This document shows, piece after piece, positions 1 to 9,293 of a DNA stretch of 64,000 nt. How positions within the stretch are numbered: position 1 is the stretch's first letter; each line of letters starts with the position of its first letter. Position numbers and translations under genes: made by a program. This stretch comes from Catenulispora sp. MAP5-51 (GTDB lineage: Bacteria > Actinomycetota > Actinomycetes > Streptomycetales > Catenulisporaceae). The notes below the pieces were generated by a model, which saw only the letters and a list, made by a program, of their open reading frames with translations, had not been told where the DNA came from and ran no database searches. The stretch spans positions 1-64,000 of the forward strand of contig NZ_JBGCCH010000032.1 in NCBI RefSeq assembly GCF_041261205.1. Direction: 5' to 3'.

Positions 1-142
1 CGACTCCGAAGGGCCAAACCTTCATCGTCCGAGCAGCACCGCTCCAGAGAACTCCCCTACAACGAGCCCCCTTCGCGTTCAGGACACACAGCCGTAAGAA
101 AACGCCTGTAAACCCACAGCCAACCGCACCAGCCCCACGCAA

Positions 143-175
143 AGCAGGGCCCCGCGACAACCGCGGGGCCCTGCT
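143..175 (-). terminator. hairpin terminator after hisE
   Basis: A perfect 14-bp inverted repeat (143-156 with 162-175) around a 5-base loop lies 12 bases past the hisE stop. There is no T-run, as is usual for actinobacterial intrinsic terminators. It suggests that the rib-hisE transcript ends here. In bases 1-142 I see no gene; hisG, which often follows hisE, is not in the window. Confidence 0.6.
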
Positions 176-186
176 CAAGCACCGGC

Positions 187-516
187 CTACAGGTGCTTGT
201 ACACGTCCTCAAGCTCCAACCCACGCGCCAGCATCAGCACCTGCACGTGGTAGAGCAGCTGCGAGATCTCCTCAGCCGTCCGGTCGCCGTCCTCGTACTC
301 GGCGGCCATCCAGACCTCGGCGGCCTCCTCGACGATCTTCTTGCCGATGGCGTGCACGCCCAGGCCGAGCAGCTCCACCGTGCGGGAGCCCTCCTCGCCG
401 CGTTCGGCCTTGGCGGTCAGTTCGCCGAACAAGGTCTCGAACGTCTTGGCCGTGATCGGGACCGCGGTTCCCACTCGTACCTCCACGGGTTCGTCGGCTG
501 TGGGCGAGGCGTTCAC
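187..516 (-). CDS. hisE: phosphoribosyl-ATP pyrophosphatase
   Basis: 109 aa, the usual HisE size. It hydrolyses PRPP-derived phosphoribosyl-ATP to phosphoribosyl-AMP in step 2 of histidine synthesis, in the cytosol. The all-alpha MazG-like fold is visible in the core [14 protein letters not shown] (about residues 59-72), whose glutamates bind Mg2+, and in [12 protein letters not shown] (84-95). The GTG start at 516 overlaps the ribH stop (GTGA), so translation is probably coupled. A longer upstream frame is only antisense or out-of-frame ribH sequence and was not used. hisE next to ribH also occurs in streptomycetes. Confidence 0.93.
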   Translation of the reverse strand: MNASPTADEPVEVRVGTAVPITAKTFETLFGELTAKAERGEEGSRTVELLGLGVHAIGKKIVEEAAEVWMAAEYEDGDRTAEEISQLLYHVQVLMLARGLELEDVYKHL

Positions 517-992
517 CGCTTCGCGCCGATCTTCTTCAGTACCAGGGCGGTCGAGACCGCGGCCTCCACGGCCTCGCGGCCCTTGTCCTCCCGGGAGCCG
601 GCCAGGCCCGCGCGGTCCAGGGCCTGCTGCTCGGTGTCGCAGGTGAGCAGGCCGAAGCCGATCGGGACGCCGGTGTCCAGGGCCACGCGGTTCAGGCCGT
701 CGGTGGCGGCGGCGCACACATACTCGAAGTGCGGGGTGCCGCCGCGGATCACCACGCCGAGCGCCACCACCGCGTCGTAGCCGGCCTCGGCCAGGGCCTT
801 GGCCAGCACCGGCAGCTCGAAGGAGCCCGGCGCGCGGAACAGGTCGTGCTCCGCGCCGATCTCCGCCAAGGCCTTCTCGGCCCCGGCCACCAGGCCGTCC
901 ATGACCTGGGTGTGCCACTGCGCGGCCACCACCGCGATCTTGAGGTCGGCGCCACCCTCGATGTTGATGGCCGGCGCTCCCGCTCCGCTCAC
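513..992 (-). CDS. ribH: 6,7-dimethyl-8-ribityllumazine synthase
   Basis: 159 aa. It condenses 5-amino-6-ribitylaminouracil with 3,4-dihydroxy-2-butanone 4-phosphate to lumazine, the penultimate step of riboflavin synthesis. Family marks are the N-terminal strand ending in [15 protein letters not shown], the substrate loop [18 protein letters not shown], the [15 protein letters not shown] segment and [16 protein letters not shown]. The GTG start at 992 has an AAGGAG site about 9 bases upstream. It is third in the order ribE-ribBA-ribH and its stop overlaps hisE. Confidence 0.95.
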   Translation of the reverse strand: MSGAGAPAINIEGGADLKIAVVAAQWHTQVMDGLVAGAEKALAEIGAEHDLFRAPGSFELPVLAKALAEAGYDAVVALGVVIRGGTPHFEYVCAAATDGLNRVALDTGVPIGFGLLTCDTEQQALDRAGLAGSREDKGREAVEAAVSTALVLKKIGAKR

Positions 993-1107
993 TTGTGTTC
1001 ACTCCTTGGTGCGTTGTCGTGGCCCCGCGTGTCTGCTTCTGTCCATCAGTCTCGCGCGGAGGCAAGTCTTCCAGACCGGGGGCGCGGGTCGCGTCCCGAT
1101 CTTGAGG

Positions 1108-1178
1108 GGTGGTCGGTACCGGTGGTCGGTACCGACGGCCGGCCCCGGCTCAGCCGCTGGCCGGCCCCGGCTCAGCCG
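1108..1178. repeat. two short tandem duplications at the ribBA stop codon
   Basis: A 13-bp unit is repeated back to back (1108-1120, 1121-1133). A 20-bp unit is then duplicated with a 2-base gap (1137-1156, 1159-1178), and the second copy contains the ribBA stop codon (1172-1174) and the codons just before it. So the ribBA 3' end has been copied into the spacer before ribH (993-1171). Similar stop-codon repeats occur near 20.35 and 29.15 kb. Confidence 0.8.
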
Positions 1179-2470
1179 ACGACGGCCGCGGCCAGCGCGT
1201 CGGCCTCCGCCGCGTCCAGGCCGGGCAGGTCGTGCCCCATCCGGTCGCGCTTGGTCCGCAGGTAGCGGATGTTGTCGGGGGTGACGTTGCCGGGCAGCGG
1301 CACCCGGCCGGTCACCCGGAGCCCGAAGCCCTCCAGCGCCGAGCGCTTGGCCGGGTTGTTCGTCAGCAGCCGCATGGAGCGCACGCCGAGGTCGGCCAGG
1401 ATCTGCGCGCCGGTGCCGTAGTCGCGGGCGTCGGCCGGCAGGCCCAGCTCCAGGTTCGCGTCCACGGTGTCGTGGCCGCGCTCCTGCAGCTCGTAGGCGC
1501 GCAGCTTGTGCATCAGGCCGATGCCGCGCCCCTCGTGGCCGCGCATGTAGAGCACGACGCCGCGGCCCTCGACGTCCACGGCGCGCAGCGCGGCGTGCAG
1601 CTGCGGACCGCAGTCGCAGCGGCGGGATCCGAAGATGTCGCCGGTCAGGCATTCGGAGTGGACCCGGACCAGCACGTCCTCACCGTCCCCGAGCTCGCCC
1701 TTGACCAGCGCGACGTGCTCGGTGCCGTCCACCTCGGAGCGGTAGCCGACGGCCCGGAAGTCGCCGAAGGCGGTGGGCAGCCGGGTCTCGGCGGCCCGGG
1801 TGACCGACTTCTCGGTGCGGCGGCGGTAGGCGATCAGGTCGGCGATGGAGATCAGCGCCAGGCCGTGCTGCTCGGCGAACTTCGCCAGCTGCGGCAGCCG
1901 GGACATCGAGCCGTCGTCCTCCACGACCTCGCAGATGCCCGCGGCCAGCGGCAGCCCGGCCAGCCGGCACAGGTCGACGGCGGCCTCGGTGTGGCCGGGG
2001 CGCACCAGCACCCCGCCGTCCTTGGCGCGCAGCGGGAAGACGTGACCGGGCCGGGTCAGGTCCTCGGCGGTGGTGCCGGCGTCGGCCAGCAGCCGGATGG
2101 TGCGGGCCCGGTCGGCGGCCGAGATGCCGGTGCTCACGCCGTCGCGGGCGTCCACCGAGACCGTGTAGGCGGTGCCCTTGCGGTCCTGGTTGATCGCGGT
2201 CATCGGCGGCAGGTTGAGCCGGTCGGCGTCCTCGGCGGGCAGCGGCACGCAGATCACCCCGGAGGAGTACCGGATGGTGAACCCGACGACCTCGGGCGTG
2301 GCCAGCGAGGCGGCGAAGATCAGGTCGCCCTCGTTCTCCCGGTCCTCGTCGTCGACCACGACGATCGGCCGGCCGGCGGCCAGCTCGCTCAGCGCGCGCT
2401 CGATGGTGTCCAGGACGATGGGCTCACTGTTCGCGGTGTCCTCCACGACACCGGCTTCCACGGCGCTCAT
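1172..2470 (-). CDS. ribBA: bifunctional 3,4-DHBP synthase / GTP cyclohydrolase II
   Basis: 432 aa from this start. The N-terminal half (about 20-220) is DHBP synthase, with the acidic metal-binding run [15 protein letters not shown] and the segment [15 protein letters not shown], and makes the four-carbon unit from ribulose 5-phosphate. The C-terminal half is GTP cyclohydrolase II, with the zinc cysteines in [17 protein letters not shown] and the catalytic region [10 protein letters not shown], and opens GTP for riboflavin synthesis. The ATG at 2470 has a strong GAGGAGG site. An alternative ATG at 2551 overlaps the ribE stop and would add 27 residues of Asp-Thr repeat. The next gene is ribH. 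Confidence 0.94.
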   Translation of the reverse strand: MSAVEAGVVEDTANSEPIVLDTIERALSELAAGRPIVVVDDEDRENEGDLIFAASLATPEVVGFTIRYSSGVICVPLPAEDADRLNLPPMTAINQDRKGTAYTVSVDARDGVSTGISAADRARTIRLLADAGTTAEDLTRPGHVFPLRAKDGGVLVRPGHTEAAVDLCRLAGLPLAAGICEVVEDDGSMSRLPQLAKFAEQHGLALISIADLIAYRRRTEKSVTRAAETRLPTAFGDFRAVGYRSEVDGTEHVALVKGELGDGEDVLVRVHSECLTGDIFGSRRCDCGPQLHAALRAVDVEGRGVVLYMRGHEGRGIGLMHKLRAYELQERGHDTVDANLELGLPADARDYGTGAQILADLGVRSMRLLTNNPAKRSALEGFGLRVTGRVPLPGNVTPDNIRYLRTKRDRMGHDLPGLDAAEADALAAAVVG

Positions 2471-2485
2471 ACCGCGACCTCCTCG

Positions 2486-2547
2486 TATGTCGGTGTCTGT
2501 GTCTATGTCAGTGTCGGTGTCGGTGTCGGTGTCGACGTCGGTGTCGT
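2486..2547 (-). repeat. GACACC hexamer microsatellite between ribE and ribBA
   Basis: About ten degenerate copies of a 6-bp unit, read on the minus strand as GACACC/GACATA variants. They are in frame with ribBA and would encode a Asp-Thr/Ile/Val repeat if translation begins at the ATG overlapping the ribE stop (2551). The repeat ends just before the ribosome binding site of the preferred ribBA start. Confidence 0.8.
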
Positions 2548-3219
2548 TCATGCCCGCTGCCCCCCGATCACCGCGGCACCGGAAACGCCGCTCTCCGGCT
2601 GGTCGGCGGCGGTGTCGCCGAGTCCGAGCAGCCGCTCGGTGTACTTGGCGATGACGTCGATCTCCAGGTTCACCGCCGCGCCCGGGCCCTTGCCGCCCAG
2701 CGTGGTCAGCTCCAGCGTGGTGGGGATCAGGCTCACGGTGAAGGAGTCCGCGGCGGCCTCGACCACGGTCAGCGAGATGCCGTCCACGGTGATCGAGCCC
2801 TTGTCCACGACGTAGCGCGACAGCGCCGAGGGCAGCGAGACCCGGACGACCTCCCAGTGCTCGCCCGGGATGCGCTCCAGCACGGTGCCCACGCCGTCGA
2901 CATGCCCCTGCACCAGGTGCCCGCCCAGGCGTGCGCCGAGCTTCATCGGGCGCTCCAGGTTGACCGGGTCGCCGGGCTTGAGGTCGCCCAGGTTGGACTT
3001 CACCAGGGTCTCGGCCATCACGTCGGCGGTGAACTCCCCGGCCTTGGCGGCCTGGTCGCCGGCCTCGATGACGGTCAGACACACGCCGTTGACGGCGATC
3101 GAGGAGCCGTGCTCGGCGTCCGAGGTGACCAGCGATCCGGCCACCCGCAGGCGTGCGGAGTCGCCTTCCACTTCCAGCGCGACGACGCGGCCGAGCTCTT
3201 CGACGATGCCTGTGAACAC
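2548..3219 (-). CDS. ribE: riboflavin synthase, alpha subunit type
   Basis: 223 aa. It dismutates two lumazine molecules to riboflavin and 5-amino-6-ribitylaminouracil, the last step of the pathway. It has the two internally homologous barrels of the family: barrel 1 begins with the diagnostic FTGIVEELG and contains [11 protein letters not shown], and barrel 2 contains [12 protein letters not shown] and [13 protein letters not shown]. The GTG start at 3219 follows an AGGGGAG site, and starting the protein at VFTGIVEE fits the family. A longer open frame upstream runs through the riboswitch leader and is not coding. It is the first gene of ribE-ribBA-ribH; ribD is not in this operon or elsewhere in the window. 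Confidence 0.94.
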   Translation of the reverse strand: MFTGIVEELGRVVALEVEGDSARLRVAGSLVTSDAEHGSSIAVNGVCLTVIEAGDQAAKAGEFTADVMAETLVKSNLGDLKPGDPVNLERPMKLGARLGGHLVQGHVDGVGTVLERIPGEHWEVVRVSLPSALSRYVVDKGSITVDGISLTVVEAAADSFTVSLIPTTLELTTLGGKGPGAAVNLEIDVIAKYTERLLGLGDTAADQPESGVSGAAVIGGQRA

Positions 3220-3427
3220 GGTGTGCTCCCCTATCCGCCTCATCCGCGTGCCGCTCGGCACCCGGTTCGAACCAGTCGAACCCGGACTCCGGGAAAGGGG
3301 TTGCGTGAGGGGAGGCGGCGCGCCACGGCACACTCCGCCAACAGCGGCGGCAGCCGTCGCGAACGCCGCGACGGGACGAGTGCCGGCGCCGATACCGTAC
3401 GGACACAGCAAGGCGGCACGCCCGTCG

Positions 3428-3560
3428 CGTGCAGCCTCCCATCCGGACTTTAACCGTCGGTCCCGGAATTCCACCGGATCGGCCACCCGTTCGCCGAAGC
3501 GAACGAGCGGTTCGCGGACTGTCACCGCCGGTTCGGAATTTCACCGACCCCGGAGCACGC
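3428..3560 (-). promoter_or_regulatory. FMN riboswitch (RFN element)
   Basis: Read on the minus strand, the conserved RFN landmarks occur in order: CCGGGGTCGGTGAAATTCCG, then ACCGGCGGTGACAGTCCGCGA, a variable helix, GGTGGAATTCCGGGACCGACGG, and TTAAAGTCCGGATGGGAG. This matches the FMN aptamer family closely. It lies about 210 bases upstream of ribE and should switch off the riboflavin operon when FMN is abundant. Between aptamer and start (3220-3427) is a long leader with a 7-bp stem (near 3264-3283) that may belong to the expression platform. Confidence 0.95.
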
Positions 3561-3835
3561 GTTCGTCGTTCTGAACCAGTGTGCCACGCGATTCATTCCC
3601 GGGCGGTCCGGGCGTGGTGCGCGTCACCTCTGGCCCAGTCCGAACTGTAACACGTTCTACTTTTGCCGGGAACCCGCACACCGGTGCCGGTCTCAGGGAT
3701 CGAGATCGTTCGCTGGGGCGAACGCCATCCGGAGCGGGATGAACGCGACTTTGACTTCGCGGACAGTAGGCTCGCGCGGCGACGTAGAACACGTAGCCTG
3801 AGCTCGACACAAACCACTGATCCGGGGGGACGCGC
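3561..3835. promoter_or_regulatory. divergent promoter region, rib operon and Ser/Thr kinase
   Basis: This 275-bp stretch lies between the FMN aptamer (minus) and the kinase gene (plus) and must hold both promoters. A perfect 7-bp inverted repeat with a 4-base loop (3707-3724) could be a small hairpin or operator. I see no open frame with a convincing start. Confidence 0.4.
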
Positions 3836-5452
3836 ATGGCTGGACAGGCAGAGCCGGGGCAGCTGGTCGGCGGCCGGTACCGACTGCTGGCACGGCTCGG
3901 CTCCGGCGGCATGGGCCGGGTCTGGCGTGCCTCCGACGAGGCGCTGCGCATCGAGGTCGCGGTCAAGGAGGTCTACCTGCCGGCCGCCGGACCCGACGCC
4001 GACGACCGCCTGCGCCGCGCCGAGCGCGAGGCCCGCAACGCCGCCCGGCTGCGCGACCACCCGAACGTGGTGGCCGTGCACGACGTGGTGGTCGAGGACG
4101 GCGTGCCCTGGACCGTGATGCAGCTGGTCGCCGGGCACACGCTGGAGGAACACGTCGAGGCGTACGGCCCGCTGTCCGTGCCGCACTTGACCCTGGTCGC
4201 CGGCGCGCTGCTGGACGCCCTGGAAGCGGCGCACGCGGCCGGGATCGTGCACCGCGACGTGAAGCCGGCGAACGTGATGCTGGCCGACGACGGCCAGGTC
4301 CTGCTCACCGACTTCGGCATCGCGGTCGGCGTCACCGACACCGCGCTGACGGCGGCCGGGAGCCTGCTGGGGTCGGTGGAGTACATCGCGCCGGAACGGG
4401 CCCGCGGCACCGAGGGGCTGGCCGTCAGCGACCTGTTCTCCCTCGGCGTGACGCTGTATCAGGGCGTCGAGGGCTTCTCGCCCTTCCACCGGGAAACCGC
4501 GACCGGGTCGCTGACCGCGGTGATCCTGGACGAGGCCCCGCCGCCGGTGCGGGCCGGGCGGTTGACGCCGCTGATCACCGCACTGCTGGAGAAGGAGCCC
4601 TCGGCGCGCGCCGGGATCGCGGAGGCGCGGGCGCTGCTCGCGGCGCGGGAGGTGCCGCCGACGGAGCGGGCCACCGTTGCGGACGGGACGATCGCGGCGC
4701 CGCCGGCCAGCACGCCGCACCGGCCGGGTGCTCCGTCCGGACGTGGGTCGGCGGCGACCGCTTCGCGGGGTTCGGGAACCGCGCACGGTCCGGGATTGTC
4801 CCGCGCCTCGGGTATTTCCCATGGCCCGGGCACGGCACGCGGCGCGACCGTGCCGCGCGGGCACGGCGGCCCTGGCGACCCCGGCGGCCCTGGCAATCCG
4901 GGCGGGTCGGGCGGCATGCCCCCGCGGCGGCCGAGCGACACCGGCAACCGCATGTCGCAGGGCACGGATCAGCGCCGTCGCGTCCCGGGTCCGGGGCCCG
5001 GTCCCGATCAGCGCCGGACCACCGGCGCCGCCCAGCGCGCACCCGGCACCGGCCAGCGCCCCATCCCGCGTCCCCACACTCCCGGCGCGCCGGTCCGTCG
5101 ACGGGCCCGGTTGCGGCCCCGCGCGGTGATCCTGGCGGTTCTGGTGCTGGCGACCATCGGCGGCGTGCTGGTGGCGACCATGCGGCCCGCGTCGTTCAAC
5201 GTCGGCAGCGTCAAGGCCGGCGACTTCGTCAAGGTCGACTCCACCGGCCACATCACCGGCATCGTGTCCGCCGCGAAGGCCCGGAGCAGCGCCGACGGCC
5301 GCCGGGTCACCGCCCGCGAGGACCAGGCCGACCCGGACGTCTGCAAGAAGTTCCACGCCCTGGGCCGCGCCGATGTGGAGACCGGCTCCTCGATCAGCTT
5401 CTGCCTGGTCCGGCCCCTGGAAGAGACCGGGGCCGCGGAGCCCGCGCAGTGA
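3836..5452 (+). CDS. eukaryotic-type Ser/Thr protein kinase, membrane anchored
   Basis: 538 aa. The kinase domain spans about 14-270: glycine loop RLGSGGMGRVW, ATP lysine in VAVKEVY, catalytic loop HRDVKPANVM, DFG in LTDFGIAVG, and APE as APERARG. A Pro/Gly-rich linker (about 280-425) leads to one membrane helix near 431-450. The outside domain is short (about 85 residues) with two cysteines (CKKF and SFCLV) and no PASTA repeats, so the ligand is unknown. The ATG follows a GGGGGGA site. The gene converges on rpe with 7 bases between stops. PknB-like signalling role is inferred. Confidence 0.9.
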   Translation: MAGQAEPGQLVGGRYRLLARLGSGGMGRVWRASDEALRIEVAVKEVYLPAAGPDADDRLRRAEREARNAARLRDHPNVVAVHDVVVEDGVPWTVMQLVAGHTLEEHVEAYGPLSVPHLTLVAGALLDALEAAHAAGIVHRDVKPANVMLADDGQVLLTDFGIAVGVTDTALTAAGSLLGSVEYIAPERARGTEGLAVSDLFSLGVTLYQGVEGFSPFHRETATGSLTAVILDEAPPPVRAGRLTPLITALLEKEPSARAGIAEARALLAAREVPPTERATVADGTIAAPPASTPHRPGAPSGRGSAATASRGSGTAHGPGLSRASGISHGPGTARGATVPRGHGGPGDPGGPGNPGGSGGMPPRRPSDTGNRMSQGTDQRRRVPGPGPGPDQRRTTGAAQRAPGTGQRPIPRPHTPGAPVRRRARLRPRAVILAVLVLATIGGVLVATMRPASFNVGSVKAGDFVKVDSTGHITGIVSAAKARSSADGRRVTAREDQADPDVCKKFHALGRADVETGSSISFCLVRPLEETGAAEPAQ

Positions 5453-5459
5453 GCCCGTC

Positions 5460-6134
5460 TCAGGCGAAGCGCGCGCCGGCCGCCTCGGCCTGGGCGCGCA
5501 GCGCCTGGATCGCCCTGTCCGGGTCCTCCGCGCCGTAGACCGCGGAGCCGGCGACGAACACGTCGGCGCCAGCCTCGGCGCAGCGCTCGATGGTGTCCGC
5601 GGCGACGCCGCCGTCGATCTGCAGCCACACCGAGCCGCCGTGCCGCTCGATCATCTGCCGCGTGCGCCGGATCTTGGGCAGCACCACGTCCAGGAACTTC
5701 TGCCCGCCGAAGCCCGGCTCCACGGTCATCAGCAGGACCATGTCCAGCTCCGAGAGCATGTCCTCGTACGGCTCGATCGGCGTCGCCGGCTTCAGCGCCA
5801 TCCCGGCCCGCGCCCCGGCCGAGCGGATGGCGCGCGCCAGCCGGATCGGCGCGTGCGCGGCCTCCACGTGGAAGGTGACGCTGCCCGCGCCGGCCTCGGC
5901 GTAGCCCGGCGCCCAGCGGTCCGGGTCAGCGATCATCAGGTGGCAGTCCAGCGGCCGCGGCGAGGCCTTCACCAGCGCCTCGACCACCGGCAGGCCCAGC
6001 GTCAGGTTCGGCACGAAGTGGTTGTCCATGACGTCGACGTGGATCCAGTCGGCCGACGGGACCGCGGTGACCTCTTCGGCCAGGCGGGCGAAGTCGGCGG
6101 AGAGGATGGACGGGGAGATCTGGACGGGGCTCAT
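5460..6134 (-). CDS. rpe: ribulose-phosphate 3-epimerase
   Basis: 224 aa, normal family length. It interconverts ribulose 5-phosphate and xylulose 5-phosphate in the pentose phosphate pathway. A complete TIM barrel can be read: [13 protein letters not shown] at the N-terminus, metal/catalytic [38 protein letters not shown], and phosphate-binding [10 protein letters not shown] and VAGSAVYG near the end. It ends next to the convergent kinase and starts 21 bases from the stop of the upstream minus-strand HTH gene, so the two may be co-transcribed. Confidence 0.95.
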   Translation of the reverse strand: MSPVQISPSILSADFARLAEEVTAVPSADWIHVDVMDNHFVPNLTLGLPVVEALVKASPRPLDCHLMIADPDRWAPGYAEAGAGSVTFHVEAAHAPIRLARAIRSAGARAGMALKPATPIEPYEDMLSELDMVLLMTVEPGFGGQKFLDVVLPKIRRTRQMIERHGGSVWLQIDGGVAADTIERCAEAGADVFVAGSAVYGAEDPDRAIQALRAQAEAAGARFA

Positions 6135-6155
6135 GGGGAAAGTCTGGCAGACGCT

Positions 6156-6593
6156 CTACAGCCAACCCCACCGCGTCGCCAGCCACCCCAACTGCACCCG
6201 GCTCTTCGCCCCGGCCAGCGTCATCAGCCGCCGCACCTCGCGCTCGACGCTGCGCGGGCTGACCCCGAGCACGCGGTCCACGCGCGCGTCCTCCAGCAGC
6301 AGCGCCAGCAGCCGCAGGTCCGCCGGCGCCGGCTGGACCGGCTGGTCCCGGGGCTCCACTGCGGACGGTAGATCGGGGATCGGCAGACCGACGCAGGCGG
6401 CGTGGTGGCCGAGCTGCATGCGGGTCCGGGCGCCGGCGGCGTCCATCAGGTCCCGCACCGCGCGCTGCACCGTCCGGCGGCTCACCGCCAGCCGACGCGC
6501 CACCGCGTCGTCGGTCAGTCCGGTGATCAGCAGCGCCAGGGCCCTGGTGGGCCGCGCGTCAGGGCCCGGAAGCCAGCCCTTGTCCTGTCGCAT
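6156..6593 (-). CDS. small DNA-binding protein with two LuxR-like HTH units
   Basis: 145 aa from the ATG at 6593, which has a good GGAGGTG site; an ATG at 6614 is the alternative. It consists almost only of two similar helix-turn-helix units: LITGLTDDAVARRLAVSRRTVQRAVRDL... followed by AGARTRMQLG, and LLLEDARVDRVLGVSPRSVEREVRRL... followed by AGAKSRVQLG. Each resembles the C-terminal part of LuxR/NarL regulators, but no receiver or sensor domain is present. Divergent from the acyl-CoA synthetase gene, which it may control. The regulatory target is inferred only. Confidence 0.7.
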   Translation of the reverse strand: MRQDKGWLPGPDARPTRALALLITGLTDDAVARRLAVSRRTVQRAVRDLMDAAGARTRMQLGHHAACVGLPIPDLPSAVEPRDQPVQPAPADLRLLALLLEDARVDRVLGVSPRSVEREVRRLMTLAGAKSRVQLGWLATRWGWL

Positions 6594-6802
6594 CACACCT
6601 CCGATCGCAGACATCTCTTCATCATCCGTCACCGCCACGATGACACGGAACCGGTTGCCACCGGAACAGGTCGGCGAAACATACCGCGTATCCCTGAGAG
6701 GGTCTCTCAGCGCGGCCCATCGACGCTGACGCACCGACCCACTAGTGTCGAATCCTGACGTCGGATCCAGAAAAAATCCAGAAGAAGCACAGGTGAGAGG
6801 GC

Positions 6803-8464
6803 ATGAGCGGCAACGACGACGCTGGCAGCCGGGACCGCATCGACGAAGCACATCGCAAGGGCCCCGACTCCCCGCCTCTGCCCGACGAGACCATCGGCGC
6901 GAACCTGGCGCGGATCGCGGCCGCCTATCCGGAACGCGACGCTTTGGTGGAGTTCGCGACCGGCCGCCGCTGGACCTACGCGCAGTTCGACGCCGCCACC
7001 ACGGAACTGGCCCGGGGAATGCTCGCGGCCGGCGTCGCCAAGGGCGACCGCGTCGGCATCTGGTCGCCGAACTGCGCGGAATGGATCCTGGTGCAGTACG
7101 CGGCGGCCAAGGTCGGCGCGATACTGGTGAACCTCAACCCGGCGTACCGGGTCCACGAGATCCGCTTCACGCTTAAGCAGTCCGGGGCCAGCCTGCTGTT
7201 CGCCGCGACTCAGGTGAAGTCCAGCGACTACGTCGCGATGGTGAACGCGGTGCGCGAGGACTGCCCCGAACTCCAGGACGTCGTCTACATCGGCACCCCC
7301 GGCTGGACCTCCTTCGTCGAGCGCGGCGCGACGGTGCCCGACTCGGTGCTCGCCGACCGCGAGAGCCGCCTGCACACCGACGACCCGGTGGACATCCAGT
7401 ACACGTCCGGCACGACGGGATTCCCTAAGGGCGCCACGCTGTCGCATCGCAACGTCCTGGGCAACGGCTACATGGTCGCCGAGGTGCAGGGCTGGACGCA
7501 CGAGGACCGCGTCTGCCTGCCGGTGCCGCTGTACCACTGCTTCGGCATGGTGATGGGCAACCTCGGGGCCACCAGCCACGGCGCCTGCATGGTGCTGCCC
7601 GGCCTGCTGTTCGACCCCGCCGACACACTGCGCGCGGTCTCCGAGGAACACTGCACGGTTCTCTATGGCGTTCCCACCATGTTCATCGCGGAGTTGGCGC
7701 TCCTGGAGAAGTCCCCGGACACCTACGACCTCAGCTCCCTGCGCACCGGCGTCATGGCCGGCTCGCCGTGCCCGGTCGAGGTGATGAAGCGGGTCATCGG
7801 CGAGATGGGCATGACGGACGTGACCATCGCCTACGGCATGACCGAGACCTCCCCGGTCTCCACCCAGACCCGCCGCGACGACAGCCTGGAGCGCCGCGTG
7901 GCCACCGTCGGCCGGGTCCACCCGCACGTCGAGATCAAGATCGTCGACCCGGACACCGGCGCCACCCTCGGCACCGATGAGCCCGGCGAGCTGTGCACCC
8001 GCGGCTACAGCGTCATGCTCGGCTACTGGGATGAGCCCCAGCGCACCGCCGAGGCCGTCGACGCCGACGGCTGGATGCACACCGGCGACCTGGCACAGAT
8101 GGATCCGGACGGCTACGTGGCGATCGTCGGCCGCATCAAGGACATGGTGATCCGCGGCGGCGAGAACGTCTATCCGCGGGAGGTGGAGGAGTTCCTCTAT
8201 GCGCACCCGGACGTGGAGGACGTCCAGGTGATCGGAGTTCCCGACAAGAAGTACGGCGAGGAGCTGATGGCCTGGGTCCGCCTGCGGCCCGGCGCCCAGC
8301 CGCTGACCGCCGAGGACGTCCACGCGTTCTGCGAAGGACACCTCGCGCACTACAAGATCCCGCGCTATGTGCACATCGTGGACGGGTTCCCCATGACGGT
8401 CACCGGGAAGGTCCGCAAGGTGGAGATGCGGGAGCAGGCGGTGGAGATCCTCGGGCTGGGGTGA
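6803..8464 (+). CDS. fatty-acid/acyl-CoA synthetase (AMP-binding)
   Basis: 553 aa. An ANL-superfamily adenylating enzyme that activates a carboxylic acid with ATP and loads CoA. Motifs: phosphate loop [11 protein letters not shown] (about 200-210), [10 protein letters not shown] (about 343), hinge region [35 protein letters not shown], and the catalytic lysine region [11 protein letters not shown] near the C-terminus. Sequence flavour ([23 protein letters not shown]) is that of medium/long-chain FadD-like ligases; the exact substrate is unknown. It has a GAGAGG site before the ATG. Convergent with the SDR gene. Confidence 0.9.
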   Translation: MSGNDDAGSRDRIDEAHRKGPDSPPLPDETIGANLARIAAAYPERDALVEFATGRRWTYAQFDAATTELARGMLAAGVAKGDRVGIWSPNCAEWILVQYAAAKVGAILVNLNPAYRVHEIRFTLKQSGASLLFAATQVKSSDYVAMVNAVREDCPELQDVVYIGTPGWTSFVERGATVPDSVLADRESRLHTDDPVDIQYTSGTTGFPKGATLSHRNVLGNGYMVAEVQGWTHEDRVCLPVPLYHCFGMVMGNLGATSHGACMVLPGLLFDPADTLRAVSEEHCTVLYGVPTMFIAELALLEKSPDTYDLSSLRTGVMAGSPCPVEVMKRVIGEMGMTDVTIAYGMTETSPVSTQTRRDDSLERRVATVGRVHPHVEIKIVDPDTGATLGTDEPGELCTRGYSVMLGYWDEPQRTAEAVDADGWMHTGDLAQMDPDGYVAIVGRIKDMVIRGGENVYPREVEEFLYAHPDVEDVQVIGVPDKKYGEELMAWVRLRPGAQPLTAEDVHAFCEGHLAHYKIPRYVHIVDGFPMTVTGKVRKVEMREQAVEILGLG

Positions 8465-8473
8465 GCGGTTCGT

Positions 8474-9244
8474 CTACCGAGCCGCGTTGAAGCCGCCGTC
8501 CGAGTTCAGCACCTGCCCATTGATCCAGCCACCGCGCTCGGAGCACAGGAACGCGACCAGCTCCGCGCAGTCCGCGGGAACGCCGTTGCGTCCCAACGGA
8601 GTGTGTTCTCTGATGTAGGTCTCGAGGTTGTCGTCCATCCAGCCCGTCTGCGTCGGCCCCGGATCGACGGCGTTGGCGCTCACCCCGAGGTCGCGCAGCT
8701 CTACCGCGGCGGCCAGTATGAGCCGCTCCAGCGCGCCCTTGCTGGCCCCGTAGGGCAGGTTGTGCACGATGGCGTCACTGGTCAAAGCGATGATGCGACC
8801 GGCCCCGTGCGGACCGGCGAAGCCCTTGGCGTACTCCCGCACCAGCAGCCACGACGCCCGCGCGTTGACCGCGAAGTGCCGGTCCCAGGCCTCCACGGTG
8901 GTGTCGAGGATCGAGGAGTCCACGGACTCGCAGTGCGCCATCACCAGGGCCGTGACGTCCCCCAGCGCGCCGCGCACGTCGGCGAAGACCGCCTCCGGCG
9001 TCTCGGCGAGCGCCAGGTCCGCCTCGACGGCGTGGACCCGGGCGCCGCGGGCCTGCGCGTCGGCGGTGATGGCCGCGAGCGCCTCCTCATCACGGCCCCA
9101 GTCCATGCGGTCGTCGTAGGCGCGCCAGTAGGTGAGCCCGATGTCCCAGCCGTCGCGCGCCAGAGCCCCCACGATCGCCGCGCCGATCCCGGCCCTCCTG
9201 CCCACTCCGGTCACGAGCGCGACAGGGCGCTGATGCTGCGTCAT
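8474..9244 (-). CDS. short-chain dehydrogenase/reductase
   Basis: 256 aa, a classical SDR. Cofactor-binding TGVGRRAGIGAAI at the N-terminus, a catalytic serine in IIALTSDAI, and the active-site YGASK motif are present, as is the VDPGPTQTGW segment after the active site. The glycine-rich loop has the longer spacing seen in FabI-like and 3-oxoacyl-reductase-like SDRs. The substrate cannot be told. It lies 10 bases from the convergent acyl-CoA synthetase stop; a lipid role is possible but not shown. Confidence 0.88.
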   Translation of the reverse strand: MTQHQRPVALVTGVGRRAGIGAAIVGALARDGWDIGLTYWRAYDDRMDWGRDEEALAAITADAQARGARVHAVEADLALAETPEAVFADVRGALGDVTALVMAHCESVDSSILDTTVEAWDRHFAVNARASWLLVREYAKGFAGPHGAGRIIALTSDAIVHNLPYGASKGALERLILAAAVELRDLGVSANAVDPGPTQTGWMDDNLETYIREHTPLGRNGVPADCAELVAFLCSERGGWINGQVLNSDGGFNAAR

Positions 9245-9293
9245 GGGCGAGCAGTCTGGTCCAGGCGACGGAGGGGGTCAACGCGATTTCCGG

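Noticed and set aside
1109-2815. Long plus-strand open frame of over 560 codons opposite ribBA and ribE
   Set aside because: It is the antisense shadow of the riboflavin genes; third-position GC bias in both strands leaves long frames without stops. No domain can be read in it.
1172-3544. A single 790-codon frame joining the riboswitch leader, ribE region and ribBA
   Set aside because: The upstream part is out of frame with ribE and includes the aptamer; ribBA homology begins only at about 2470.
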